This document shows positions 10,926-27,261 of a stretch of DNA of 64,000 bases, piece after piece. The stretch comes from Zoroaster sp. YZ-2022. Taxonomy: Eukaryota; Echinodermata; Asteroidea; Forcipulatida; Zoroasteridae. A model generated the notes under the pieces. That model was given only the letters and a program-made list of their open reading frames with translations, was not told the DNA's origin and made no database searches. The position numbers and the translations under genes were made by a program. The DNA lies in contig CM055819.1 in assembly GCA_029582265.1 (NCBI GenBank), positions 33,983,288 to 34,047,287 of the forward strand, in the 5' to 3' direction. The first letter of the stretch is position 1, and every line of letters begins with the position of its first letter.

Positions 10926-11898
10926 CTGCATTATAAAACAAAAATCAGTGTGTGTACACTTTTCTCAAAAGTGTGACAACCTATTTTGAGGGAATTTTCA
11001 AAGGTTACTTTAATGATTTATCTAACACACAAGATACTTTCAAATTCAGTTCAACTTTATTATTTCATAGCAACAGGACGTAAAATTTACAATAAAAAAC
11101 TGGCTGGTAACACTTCCTCTTTAAAGACATGGTACAGGATTTATGATTATAAAACAACAAAACTAAGCATGATTTCTTATCAAAAAGTTTATTTCCTAAG
11201 TTGACACTGAAACCAGTCAAAACATAATATCTGAAATTATGTCATCTTGAAGAAAAATGTGTTTTAAGGCATTTAAGCTTGAAAGAAATATTGCAACAAC
11301 TGTAACCATAATGCTGATTTTCGGAAAACACGAGTGAGTACCTGATGGTGCAATCCCATTCAGTGACACTTCATCTTTGATGACTTTTCAAAATGTATTT
11401 AATGTACAAATTGAAGTACAGTGGGTCCGTATCTGACAATTTCCATTGTTTGTCTGTTTGACAATAAAATTTGTGGGAATAGTACACCTTTTGTTTAAAG
11501 GTACCAATAATTACCAATTGGTCAACATGGGGAAATGTGTAGAAGAGACAGGATATTTTTTTTCATATCCTTTGGTAGAAATAGCTAAGTTTTCATGCCT
11601 CACTTGGCAATCATCAGTTGCATGTAATGATTCCGAGGAACCGGGTTGTCTCCTGTCTTATTTTTGGATAAGACATTATACTGATGTTCTTTTCAAACAG
11701 TGTTAATGTGTCCGTTTTATAAAGTGTATTTTGGAAGTAAAATGAGTGGAATAAATGCATTCTTCCAAAAACCAATGATGTAATGTACATTTAACATTCC
11801 TAATATAATTGTAAAAACGTAGTCAGTCAGTTTGAAATGGACAAACAGTTTAGTGTACAGTTGTATATTTTATCAAGCTACTGTTTATGATTTATAGA
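10926..11898. repeat. Local duplication, copy 2, left part
   Basis: Matches 3210-4560 in the same orientation, with a poorly matching segment at 11341-11720. It breaks off at 11898 where the SINE starts and resumes at about 21905. No coding region. Confidence 0.75.
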
Positions 11899-12185
11899 AA
11901 GTGTCGTCAGAATGTCGGTTCGAATCCCAACCGCGACCATGGTGCTTGTGTCCTTGAGCAAGACACTTTACCATAATTGCTTCTCTCCACCCAGGGGTAA
12001 ATGGGTACCTGTGAGGGCAGAGTTGGTTGTTGTGTTTGATTATCCATATATGCGCTGTAATGGCAGCAATTGAGCTGTATACTCTTCAGGGAGCTGAGAT
12101 GGTTTCAGGAATGATTTATGTACCTGATGAGCAGGGGTAATAATATAATGCGCCTTGAGCACCAGTTTGGTGGATACGTCATCGT
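11899..12185 (+). mobile_element. tRNA-derived SINE
   Basis: A B-box-like GGTTCGAATCCCAACC is followed by a conserved central region beginning GTGTCCTTGAGCAAGACACT and later GGGAGCTGAGATGG and GCGCCTTGAGCACCA. The same central region occurs in the SINEs at 43565-43814 and 52064-52500, and resembles the core of widespread animal SINE superfamilies (Deu/Meta type; not resolved here). The 5' A-box part is truncated. Its 3' end runs into the triplet microsatellite. Confidence 0.75.
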
Positions 12186-12189
12186 CATC

Positions 12190-12193
12190 AGGT

Positions 12194-12278
<85 letters not shown>

Positions 12279-12500
12279 GCTACTGCTGCTACTGCTACTG
12301 CTACTACTACTACTACTACTACTGCTCCTACTACTACTACTGCTACTGCTGCTGCTGCTGCTACTGCTGCTGCTACTGCTGCTGCTGCTGCTGCTGCTGC
12401 TACTACTACTGCTACTGCTGCTGCTGCTACTACTGCTGCTGCTACTACTACTGCTACTACTGCTACTACTACTACTACTGCTACTACTGCTACTACTACT
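12190..12500. repeat. (CTA)n/(CTG)n triplet microsatellite
   Basis: About 310 bp of CTA and CTG/CTC triplets without interruption of the 3-base register. Long open frames through it on both strands (poly-Ser, poly-Leu, poly-Tyr/Cys, poly-Ala/Val) are artefacts. It abuts the 3' end of the minus-strand LINE, so it may have grown from that element's tail. Confidence 0.95.
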
Positions 12501-12592
12501 CTCAGAAACAAAGAAAAACATGAATACAAACAATATACAATGATAGCATAGGAAAAAAATTATGTACTGAGATACATGTACCTACAATGCAA

Positions 12593-13204
12593 TTACAAAT
12601 ATACATCATCTTTGAAGAATTGTGATATAAGATGAGTTTTAAGCATCGACTTAAATCTAGTTATACTGTGAAAAGATTTGAGTTTAGTTGGAAGATGATT
12701 CCAGAGTCTCGGAGCCGCGACAGAAAAAGACCTATCACCCCAGTTCCGTTTTGAAGTTGGTTCCTTTAGGAGTGACATGTTGCTGGAGCGAAAATTGCGT
12801 GATGGACTGTAGACTTTAAGCAGTTCAGAAATATAAATTGGAGCAATGTTATTAAAAGATTTGTGAACAATTAGCATAAGTTTAAAAACAATTCTCTGTG
12901 AAACAGGAAGCCAGTGCAGTTCTTTCAAGATTGGCGTGATATGGCATGAATTTCTGGACAAAGTCACAACACGAGCTGCTGTGTTTTGTATGTGCTGAAG
13001 ACGAGATATTTGATTCTGCGGGAGACCGTAGAGGAGAGCATTCCCGTTATCGAGCCGTGATGTGACAAACGCATGTATAATTTGTTCAACAGCACTTTTA
13101 TTCAAGTATTTCCTTATTCGGCTAATATTTTTGATATGAAATGATGATATGCGAACAATGTTGGAGATATGAGGTTTTAAAGTCATTGTCAAGTCAAATT
13201 ACGT
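12593..13204 (-). pseudogene. LINE reverse transcriptase C-terminal region
   Basis: A 199-codon open frame ends at TAA near 12593. It shows the conserved tail of CR1/L2 reverse transcriptases: RLDNGNALLYGLPQNQISRL, then IQNTAARVVTLSR, then ITPILKELHWLPVSQRI, then GDRSFSVAAPRLWNHLP and a final FKSMLKTHLISQFF. Its upstream side is cut at about 13205 by the fold-back and array insertion; the continuation is at 18732. Confidence 0.85.
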
Positions 13205-13281
13205 GCTTGTGATGAGGGGGTTATCTGCGAGTCACCAATTACAATTGGTGACTCGCAGATAACCCCCTCATCACAAGCACA
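13205..13281. repeat. 77-bp palindrome made from LINE coding sequence
   Basis: The sequence starting GTGCTTGTGATGAGGGGGTT is followed head-to-head by its exact reverse complement around AATTACAATT. The left arm is the authentic LINE (reads GDSQITPSSQA on the minus strand); the right arm is an inverted copy. It lies exactly at the left junction of the Helentron-like array. Confidence 0.9.
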
Positions 13282-13288
13282 GTAATAA

Positions 13289-18721
<5,433 letters not shown>

Positions 18722-18731
18722 CACAGTAATA

Positions 18732-20470
18732 AATGGAAGAGAAACTTTAGACAATTGCTGACGTGATTCAAATAGAACAAATTCTGTTTTTTTGTCGTTC
18801 AATTTCAGGAAGTTTTGTCTCATCCAACTTCGAAGTCTTGAATACATTTCTCCAGTGTTGTAATGCAGGAATCGGCAGGTTCTTGAGAAGATTTAAAAGT
18901 AATTTAAAGCTGCGTGTCATCAGCGTAGACATGGTAATTTAAATTATACTTCAAAATGATATCACGAACTGAAAAGGTATAAACAGTAAACCACTGTGGG
19001 CCGAGCACGGAGCCTTTGGGTCCAGAATAGTCAAGAATAACAGGCTCGGAGATAGCGTTACCAATGCAAACATGCTGGGGCCTATTTAAAAGGTAGACCT
19101 ACACCAATCCAGGGCTGTGTCATGTATCCCAAGATGATATTGAAGGCGGGAGAGAAGGATTTTGTGATCGACCGTGTCAAAAGCGGCGCTTTAAAACCCT
19201 GCGACGTGCCGTGGCGCTTATTTTGTCAGTAGGTTTGTAAACAAAATGTAATTACTCCGTTGATTCTTAACCCAAATTTCTCAAATTCCGTAAGTTCACT
19301 GTTGAAGTATACCCAAATAGCATGGTTAATTCCCATTAGGCTGCTTTGAACCATTGACCCAAAAAAGCCTACCGCAAAAAGCATGGTCCCATAGGACCGT
19401 GTACAAATCCTAATCCCATCTGTCAACACAAGGCCATTGAGTTCCGCTCCTAAGCGGCTTATCAAAAGCTATCAGTTACCCACTATGGTGTGCCAGAACG
19501 TGATTCCAGACAGACTGGAGCCATCAGCCAGAGGACGAGAGATGTTTATTCCTATAACTGCTATGGGTACACATAATAGGGTATATTTTATGTCGATTTG
19601 GGGTAGGGGAAAAAGCGTTATCAGAACTAAAATAAACATCAACCTAAAGGGCCCTTACATTTTTTTTTGCTTCAAATTGTTGTCTAGGGTCTAGAGGACC
19701 TCTAGGCATCTGTTAAAACCATTGGCAGTTGCTAGTGTTCAATGCAACAGAAGTTAGAGCGCCCCTTCACACCTACTGAAAAATTAAGCGCGATGCAACC
19801 GCGGTGTTCATATAAGTGTCATTGCGCGTCGCAGGGTTTTAATAAGTCTAACAAAACTAATGCAGTGATTTTTCCATCATCCATGGCAGATAAAATGTCA
19901 TTGTTGACGCGGAGAAGAGCAGTTTCTGTTCCATGAAATGGTTTATAGGCTGACTGAAACGTGTCCGACAGGTTATTAGCACGAACATGGTCGAGATCCG
20001 TGATGAAACAACTCGCTCGATTGTTTTTCCAAGGTACTTTAAATTCGCTACCGGTGGGTAATTTTCGAAAACTTCCTTGTCCAAATTGGGTTTCTTCAAG
20101 AGTGGTTTAACATGAGCAACCTTCTGGATACCAGGGAAACAACCGGAAGAAAGAGATCTGTTTACAATAATTGTGATATACTTAGCAAACACATCAATAT
20201 TTTGTTTTATTAGCAAAGTTGGTACTGGATGAAGTTCACATGATTTTGATGGCGATTTCATGATGAGTTTCTTGATCTCCGTAACACTACTACGCTCAAA
20301 CATAGACAGTCTACATTGTGTATCCTTGCGTGACGGTGTTTGTGATAGAATGGCAGGTACTGGGGGAAAAGAACGACGGATATTCTCAATTTTTGTGACA
20401 AAAAAGTTTGAAAATGCATTTGCGAGGTCCTGATCGGAGTGTGTAGATGGAAGCACTGGAGTTTTTGGTT
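18732..20470 (-). pseudogene. LINE reverse transcriptase, N-terminal and central part
   Basis: Minus-strand reverse transcriptase of the split LINE. From upstream: LANAFSNFFVTKIENIRRSF, SPSKSCELHPVPTLLIK, LKKPNLDKEVFENYPPVANL (finger and palm blocks), then after the 652-bp insertion AFDTVDHKILLSRL, a YADDTQL catalytic box near 18917-18928, and RQNFLKLNDKKTEFVLF. A stop follows the YADD box and frames change several times, so it is inactive. The blocks are those of the CR1/L2 group. Confidence 0.8.
19191..19842. mobile_element. TTAA-flanked element, TIR AACCCTGCGACG
   Basis: TTAA at 19191-19194 and 19839-19842 bound matching inverted ends: AAAACCCTGCGACG on the left and its reverse complement on the right, with similarity extending inward (GCGCTTAT / ACACTTAT). 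It interrupts the LINE within the codons just before the AFDTVDH block. TTAA targets again suggest a piggyBac-like non-autonomous element, but the ends differ from the CCCTCCTAT family. No meaningful ORF. Confidence 0.75.
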
Positions 20471-21904
20471 TATGAAGCAGCTATTAAACAATGTTAAAGA
20501 GTTTTTTCTGATCGCCAGAGCTCTCTTCCACAAGAGATGAGTAGTGAGTTATGTTTGCCTGGTTAATCATGTTCTTCACAATATCACGTTGGTTACAGTA
20601 TTCTTTCCGATGTACTCCAAGTTTCCCGCTGTCACGCCATTTTCGCTCAAGTTGACGACAGATTTTGCTTGCAGCACGAATATCATCATTGAACAAGGGG
20701 GATTCATGCAGATTGTAGTTTAACAGTTCGAGTTTTTTGCGGAGCATGATCGTCCAAAATGTTACGTACAGTAGATTCAAATAGACTGACACAAGAATCC
20801 AGCTCACCATCTTCTAGGTTTACATTTTCCAGTTGAGATTCAATATCATGACATAAATCTTCAATATTTACATTTTTCCAGTGGCGAGTAGTTACAGAAA
20901 TGGTAGGTATGGGAGGTTTTTTAAGGTTCATATGTACCATGATTGCATAATGATCAGATAAGCCGGGATGGATAGTTATATTCGAGATGAGAGGTGAAGT
21001 TTTTTCATGCGTTATCATGAGGTCAAGACAGTGACCATATCGATGAGTGGGTGCTGTGATGTGCTGGATAAGTCCATGAGCAGAGAGCAGATCTTTAAAC
21101 TGATTTGCATAATTGTTTGAAGTGATGTCCATATGAGTGTTAAAATCGCCGGTTAAAATAATGTCAGATGGGTGCAAGAGATAATCCACAATTAATTTCT
21201 CAAATTCCTGCAGAAAAATGGAGAAATTTACATGTTTACCATCACCATCCCTTTCTGGTCGATATATATTAATAAAGCGAACAGATCTAGAGTTGCACGT
21301 TACCTCAGCATGCAGAGATTCAAATGTTAGGTAGTCAATGTTAACATTTTTCATACTGACAGATAAACTGGACCTAAAGAGAAGTGCAACCCCTCCACCG
21401 GTCTTTATTTGGTCTGGAGATATGATGGAGAGAGTAGTCAGCAGGAGTGCACTCGCGGGGTAGCAAGTCATCATCATCAGGTTTAAACCATGTCTCGGAT
21501 ATAGCAACAAGATCCAAATTGTTTTGAAGTACAAAGTCAACAAATTCATCCGATTTGTTACATATGGATTGAGTATTCAAGGCACAGAGCTGAAGTTTAG
21601 ACTCATCATGAACATTTGGAGTTGAAGTTATGCCAATGTCACTTGTTGATGTGGTTAAGTTCACTGTTGAGGGTTGATGAGGCTGTCCATTCTACGGCGA
21701 CCAGCTTTTTTACCTCTGTGTGCGGCGGTATGTTTGGAGTTGATTGGCAAGTATTCCAAGACAGTTCAATTGACCCAATGCTGAATAAGATACAGCTGCA
21801 TCAGTACATGGAGCATTGCGAAGATTGAGTAGTTCATTGCGGCTGTAGGATATTTTATGGAGCTGAGTGGCGTTTGTGGGTGTGTTGTTCAGTGTTTCAG
21901 GTCC
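20471..21904 (-). pseudogene. LINE endonuclease and ORF2 N-terminus
   Basis: Minus strand. The 5' part reads SYSRNELLNLRNAP, then LCALNTQSICNKSDEFVDFV, LVAISETWFKPDDDDLLP, a GGVALLFRSSLSV block, SVRFINIYRPERDGDGK, IILTGDFNTHMDI, GHCLDLMITHEK and IHPGLSDHYAIMVHM. These are the usual endonuclease blocks of CR1/L2 LINEs, with the GDFN and SDH catalytic motifs intact. A frame change near 21374-21549 and a stop near 21700 disrupt the ORF. The linker to the reverse transcriptase (SPLFNDDIRAASKICRQLER) lies at about 20600-20700. Confidence 0.85.
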
Positions 21905-22420
21905 AGGGTTTGGTTTGGCATAATTGTAATTATTGTACAGTATTTATTTTAAATAATTTAGCCAATCATGCTTTCATGTTTTATTTCCTACACAAGAATA
22001 CACACTAGATTTTAAGTTGATAAGAAAAATGATAAGAAAAACCAATATGCATTCTAAACTTTCACAAGTAAATGTTTGTGACTATAACAACATGATTGCA
22101 AAGAAAATAGGTCTCCAAAAATAACATTTATGTTCTTTTCATTTAGTGACAAATCTTTACTATGTATAACCTTTGCATACTTATGCTTCTGATGCAATGA
22201 TCATGGATAAAGAGTTAAACTCATGATTGAACATGAAATCATTTCTCTTGTATTTATTTGTATGTATGTCTGTATTTTGCATCTCGGGCCTTATAGGAGA
22301 ATCCCATCAATTTAAATTTCACTTACATTTTCTTTTTATTAAAGAAATAATTTCTCTCCTTTATCACATGTTTCAAAATTAAATACATTGAGGATTTTAT
22401 TAAAACAACAATGATTATTG
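21905..22420. repeat. Local duplication, copy 2, right part
   Basis: Matches about 4590-5416 in the same orientation but has a single TTAA (22339-22342) where copy 1 carries the 4974-5341 MITE. This is the empty-site reference for that element. Confidence 0.85.
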
Positions 22421-22514
22421 ATTTCAACTTATTTCTATTTACAAATGTATAATGAGTTACCATTAATAACAATACAAAGGAACCCACGATCTTAAGAAGA
22501 AAATAAAATTTACA

Positions 22515-22879
22515 AGAAAATACTACACAGACACAGTCACACACACACACACACACACACACCCTCACGCACATTGATTTGTGGGGTATTCCTTTGTTCG
22601 TTCTATTATCCCTTTTCTATATAATTCTCCTGTGGGGTACAAGATTTTCTATAGTTACCTTGTGGGGTACCATTGTTCTATTGTGTTTTGGACCCCACAA
22701 CGAATGGTGTGTACGTTCACCCTCACACACATTGATTTGTGGGGTATTCCTTTGTTCGTTCTATTATCCCTTTTCCTTAGAATTCTCCTGTGGGGTACAA
22801 GATTTTCTATAGTTACCTTGTGGGGTCCAATTGTTCCATTGTGTTTTGGACCCCACAACGAATCATGTACATGTACACG

Positions 22880-22914
<35 letters not shown>
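22515..22914. repeat. AC microsatellites around a two-copy 158-bp minisatellite
   Basis: (AC)n tracts at about 22536-22561 and 22880-22912 bracket two copies of a 158-bp unit. ATTGATTTGTGGGGTATTCC starts at 22573 and again at 22731. Each unit repeats the motif TGTGGGGT three times and ends GGACCCCACAACGAAT, so it also has internal inverted symmetry. Open frames across it on both strands are repeat-derived. Confidence 0.85.
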
Positions 22915-23150
22915 TCACCTTACAGGGGCGGGAGGACCACGGGGAATTGACAGGAAACGGACACAAAATATGGGGAGTCTCTTTTATTAAATGTAATTTC
23001 CTCCTAAATAGGCGCTTCACACAGTGTATCCAATAATCGTCAATCACGCTCTAGGTAGTTGATCCATCACCACCTGTCTAGGTGCTACCTCCTTTCTAGG
23101 TGCGGATGGGTCCATCAGTCCATACTCTGGTGCACGGGACACCGTACAGG
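22915..23150. other. Spacer, candidate 3' non-coding end of gypsy element 1
   Basis: No ORF of note. It lies downstream of the last ORF of the gypsy relic and should hold its 3' LTR if one remains, but I found no matching sequence on the 5' side (27262-28100), so no LTR is called. Confidence 0.3.
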
Positions 23151-23678
23151 TTATGGCGCCTTCGCTCTTTTCTCCTTATTTCTTGACCGATCCTCACTGG
23201 CACTATCCTGGCCACGCTTCTTAGGCTCTTTCCTATGCCGTGCCGTATCTGGCTTAGGGGTAGTTGATGACACCTTCTTTTCCGGAGAAGATCTTCTCAT
23301 CTTCTTACTCCACTCGGGAGATCTAGGTGCCTTCGAGTGCTCCTTTCGTGCACTACCTCCACTGCGCCTGTTGCGCTCTCGCTCCTCGTACGTCTCGCCT
23401 TCAACCTCACTTATCCTGTCCGGGTGACAGTCACGGTAGTGTACCCGCAGGTTGTCCCTTCTGTTGTTCTTATGTAGACATTGTAGGCACCAGAAATGTA
23501 GTCTGGGTCCGTGTTCCACCTTCATGTGGCGATCAACACTCTTCTTGTGCAGGCGCACATGGCATTTGGGGCATTCCACCTTGTCCTGTAGCTCCGACTC
23601 TTTCTTTTTCTTCTCGTCTCTCCCCAAGAATACATGTGTCACTTCACTGCTACTTCTAACTGCTACTGTTACTGCCAC
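23151..23678 (-). CDS. C2H2 zinc-finger ORF at the env position of gypsy element 1
   Basis: A 175-codon open frame on the minus strand, starting 99 bp downstream of the integrase stop. It has two C2H2-like fingers: VECPKCHVRLHKKSVDRHMK with a following VEH, and FWCLQCLHKNNRRDNLRVH with a following YRDCH. The C-terminal half is highly charged (EERERNRRSGGSARKEHSK, KKRGQDSASEDRSRNKEKRA). The first finger fits CxxC-x12-HxxxxH and the second CxxC-x12-HxxxxxH, so zinc binding is plausible. It sits where retroviral-type elements carry env or accessory genes. It could be a nucleic-acid-binding accessory protein of the element or a captured host fragment. No membrane segment. The ORF is uninterrupted, unlike its neighbours. 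Confidence 0.6.
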   Translation of the reverse strand: MAVTVAVRSSSEVTHVFLGRDEKKKKESELQDKVECPKCHVRLHKKSVDRHMKVEHGPRLHFWCLQCLHKNNRRDNLRVHYRDCHPDRISEVEGETYEERERNRRSGGSARKEHSKAPRSPEWSKKMRRSSPEKKVSSTTPKPDTARHRKEPKKRGQDSASEDRSRNKEKRAKAP

Positions 23679-23776
23679 TTCTAACTGCTACTGTGTACAT
23701 CAATAGGTAATCTACTCTCGTCTTGATCTGTTACTGTTAGGCTCGTGCCCGCCTTTGTAGGGGTCAGCAATTCCAA

Positions 23777-25070
23777 CTACAAATAACGCTGTGGCTTTCT
23801 CAGTTGCCTTCGGGGATTTCGCCGTCGTGGCGGTGATGCCTGCATGCTGCTAAGTTGCTCTGTAGTCTCTGGCGTTTCTTCCTGGGGAAACTGTTCTTGC
23901 ACCGGATCGCCTTCTGAAGTTTCACCCAAATTCACTGTGTCTTCCACTCGTGCTGGGGAAGAAGGTCTTCGGGGTTCTTCATCTATACCAGTTGCATTGT
24001 GAACTTTCAGACCATCATCCCCGGGGTCAGCTATCACCTCGCTCTCAAGTGGTACAGTTCAAGCAACATGTCGTTCGCCAACAGTCCATGGCTCCAGGGT
24101 TTCACCTATACATAGGGCTTAAGGCGATCGTAATGAACCACCTTCATTTTCCCCCTGGCTTGTTCTGTACTCTGAAGACATCAGACAATATATCTACAAT
24201 CATGTACGGACCCTCCCGTTTACACTGCAGTTTAGGTGACAGACCTTTTGTCTTCGCTGGGTTATGCAGCCAGACGAATTTTCCCTTCGTAAGCCTGTCT
24301 TCAACCACACGCCTGTCGTAGTTTTTCTTCTGGCGCCTAGCGCTCTGTTTGAGACAATGTCTTGCCCTATCATGTGCAGAGCTGACGTAATGTTCTCTCG
24401 TATTCCTCAACGCACAGTCGGTTGTCAACTCCTCATTATCCTCAGTAAGTGACTCAGTGGTCAAGTCAATTGGTAGTTTGACTTCACGGCCCAACATAAG
24501 AATATTAGGTGATTCACCTGTAGATTCTCGGGGTGTCGATCGGTAGGCGAATGTTGCAAATGAAAGCTTAGTGTCCCAGTCCCGCTGCCGTCTATGCGGT
24601 TCGATCATCATCGAAATCATCGTCAGCAGCGTTCGATTGAAACGTTCAATCATCCCATCAGACTTGGGATTGTAGGGTGTTGTGCGTGTCTTCTCGATGC
24701 CAAGGATATTACACATCTCCGAAAAACCTCGGAAACTCAAAGTTTCTTCCCTGATCAGAATGTATCTTGACGGGGACGCCGAAACGACAAACAAACTCCC
24801 CCACCAACTTGTCCGCCGCTGTTACTGCTTTTTCATCTGGCACGGGAGAAGCTTCTATCCATTTGCTAAAATAGTCGCCGACTACTAGAATGTATTTATT
24901 TCCTCTCTCCGTCTCCGGAAGATGCCTGACCATATCCAAAGTTATCCTCTCCATAGGTGCGCCTACTATTAGCTGCTGGAAGGGCGCCTTCCTTTTCCTT
25001 GCAGGCGACTTCTTCATGGCACAAACATCGCACTGTCTAACTGCAGATCGCACGTACGTTGCTTCTATGT
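23777..25070 (-). pseudogene. Gypsy element 1 integrase
   Basis: Minus strand. It starts with CDVCAMKKSPARKRKAPFQQ, which looks like the end of the zinc-binding region (only the CxxC half is left). The core follows: ERITLDMVRHLPETERGNKY (first Asp), FGVPVKIHSDQGRNFE (second Asp) and PKSDGMIERFNRTLL (Glu), then the linker YRSTPRESTGESPNILMLG and C-terminal KGKFVWLHNPAKTKGLSPKL. The frame changes between the second Asp and the Glu near 24710-24790, and again near 24130 before the Arg/Pro-rich tail (RRRNPRRQLRKPQRYL). Catalytic residues are all visible but the frame is broken, so it is inactive as read. Confidence 0.8.
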
Positions 25071-25796
25071 CATCTTTTCCTACCGAGGTGACGAATCCTG
25101 CCATTGTTCCCTTCCTTGCAAAGCACTGTCTCTTTCCAGGGTTGAACACCCGTATAGACAACAATTCATCCCCTGCAGTCACCAGTAGGCGTGCCATGAC
25201 TATTCCCTTTTCAGCCATTTCACTCCTATTAGCAGGCTCCATGATGCCTAACCCAGTGATTTTTTGTTCCCAGCTACATGCCCTGGAATTATTGCCTCGT
25301 GTCCCGGCGGTACTGTAGTCGTTTGTGCTACTACCACTCTCGCACAGAAGTTGGTCCCTTTGGTGTCCGTACACTTCACTCTCTCGCCGTTAAGCCTCAG
25401 CTCCAGAGTTTGAAAATCTAAACTGCACTGGGTTGGCAGCAAGAAATCCATGCCTAGGATTCCCTCCATCTCCCCTATGTTGCCAAACACGGTGTTCACG
25501 GGATAAGTAGTTCTCCCCACTCGATGTAGGCGCTACCTATGGTTTCCAGAAAACTACCGTCAGCGGTTCTAACTCTGAACCCAATGCTACTCAGCTGTGG
25601 CCGCTTCTGGTGGAATTTCGTAGTAAAGGGTGGATGACAGCAATGTGTCGGTTGTGCCTGTGTCAACCAGTAGATTCACCTTCCTCCCTCGCACTATTGC
25701 AGGGACGAACATTCCCCTCTGAGCCCCGGCCAATCTTGGAGACAAAAATGAATTACTCTCACCACCAGTTCTGTGGTGGTTTCTCTCTATCAGCAC
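25071..25796 (-). pseudogene. Gypsy element 1 protease fused to integrase by deletion
   Basis: Minus strand. VNLLVDTGTTDTLLSSTLYY carries the aspartic protease DTG motif (25630-25690). A second segment, ILGMDFLLPTQCSLDFQTL, has the ILGxDFL motif that closes retroelement proteases. Downstream residues GTMAGFVTSVGKDDIEATY run directly into the integrase Cys pair near 25040-25070. Reverse transcriptase and RNase H (about 500 codons) are absent. Frame changes occur at about 25520-25590 and near 25250-25370. Confidence 0.7.
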
Positions 25797-25820
25797 ATTT
25801 GATGTTACTTCCTGGCCCTG

Positions 25821-27261
25821 CTATAATTCCAGCCTCCCCTCGGGCCCCTGGGTTGGCTGTTGTTCATTTCCCGAACTCTTTCTCTTGTTTGCCAAGGGTC
25901 GACTGCAGTTTCGAGCAAAGTGCCCCTTCTGGTGGCACTTAAAGCAAATCACATCACCTAAGTGATTCTCTCTTCGGCGGCATGCGGCCTGGGCAGGTTC
26001 TTTATTTTCTTCACCTTGTTTGTTGCCGCCAGAGATGCAGTGGTGATCCATCAAAGTCTTCAGTTCTTGATGACTCTTCAGGATGTCACTCTCCATCCGC
26101 CTGTAATTTTCACTGATATCCTTCCACCTTTCCTCGAAGGCGGCTTCGGCATCGCCTCCCAATACTCTTGCATACTTCGTCTTCTTACCCTCACGCTGTT
26201 CTTCTATCTTATGGAAGCTCTCGGTAACAAGGGCAGCCCTCACAGCCTCGTCCAATGTTGTAGGACTGTTTCTAAACATGCCTTCCCGTGTAGCCTGGCT
26301 CTCAATTGTGTCTGAAAATGTCCCCTAGCTAGGCGATCTCGTCCATCTTTAGACAATTCCGGATAGGCTAACGCCGACAACTCCCTGATGTACTGTCCCA
26401 ACTCCTGTAGAGTCTCCTTGGGGCCCTGTCACCTGTGGCGTAACTCCATCAGATGATTCTCTGCCAATCTACCTGCCCCAAACCTCTTCTCCAAGCTGTC
26501 AATCAATTCAGTGTAGTTCGGCTGACTTCCACCACATGTGCTATTCACCAGCACCTTCAGTGCAGCTCCCTGCAGGCTTGCCGCGAGAAAGACTTTCGCC
26601 TGTCCCTCCGACCAATTATTGGCTGATTTGCAAGCCTCAAAATGCTGCTGGTAATCTCTCCAAGGCGTCTTTCCGTTGTACCTATTTGGGGTGATGTTGG
26701 GTCGCCTCAACTTCACATTGGGTGGACTGTCATTTCTGACCCTGATTTCTTCTACCTTAGTCTCCCCTCTTTCCTCAGTTATACTGTTCGTCACTTGTTG
26801 CAGTACATCACCTACTATGCTCTGTTCATGGTAGGCGGTCAAACTGCTACGAGCTTCCAGCTCTGGGGGACTGTTGTTCTCTGATTTACCCCAACTCAAT
26901 CCCTGCAGTGATGCCATGGCTCTGGATGGTTCTGGGGAAGCTGCTTGTGTACTATGAATTCTGGCTCATGGCTGTGGAATCGGCCTCACTCGTGGTGCTG
27001 GTGTAGGCGTTAGTAACTCTTGAGAGTATTAGCAAAATTCGTCTCCAACAACGGATGTGCTGAACTATCATAACCCGAGTCACTTCTCCCGGTGCCTAGC
27101 AAACATAGCCTAAGTAGGTGCAGTTCTGATTCTAGCTGCTTGATTTTCCCAGTCAACTGCTGATTTTGTGTGCTTGTGTGTTCGATCTCACCTTCACCCT
27201 GAAACGTGTCGGTCGGAGGTGCCAACTCCTCTTCAAACTCTATCAAAAGATTTTTAGCCAT
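25821..27261 (-). pseudogene. Gypsy element 1 gag
   Basis: Minus strand, start ATG at 27259-27261 (MAKNLLIEFEEELAPP). A coiled-coil-like segment QNQQLTGKIKQLESELHLLR follows, then a capsid-like region with PNRYNGKTPWRDYQQHFEAC, WSEGQAKVFLAASLQGAAL and YTELIDSLEKRFGAGR, and a typical ETLQEL...IRELSALAYP segment. A zinc knuckle CFKCHQKGHFARNC lies at about 25925. Frames change near 26280-26430 and 26920-27010. Capsid and knuckle are as expected for Ty3/gypsy gag. Confidence 0.8.

Larger units (their letters stand above)
23151..27261 (-). mobile_element. Ty3/gypsy relic lacking reverse transcriptase and RNase H
   Basis: Minus-strand order is gag, protease, integrase, then an extra zinc-finger ORF. 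The protease region passes within about 200 codons straight to the integrase zinc-binding and core region, with no reverse transcriptase or RNase H between. Flanking LTRs were not identified, so the boundaries are those of the coding part. Several frame breaks. It is distinct in sequence from the second gypsy element at 28713-44420. Confidence 0.75.

Noticed and set aside
12105..12543. Long open frames of poly-Ser, poly-Leu, poly-Tyr/Cys and poly-Ala/Val on both strands
   Set aside because: They are translations of the CTA/CTG triplet microsatellite, open in nearly all frames by composition.
22581..23047. 151- and 130-codon open frames on either strand
   Set aside because: They run through the 158-bp minisatellite and AC microsatellite and have no recognisable protein content.
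24890..25318. 142-codon + strand open frame
   Set aside because: Antisense shadow of the gypsy integrase/protease coding strand.
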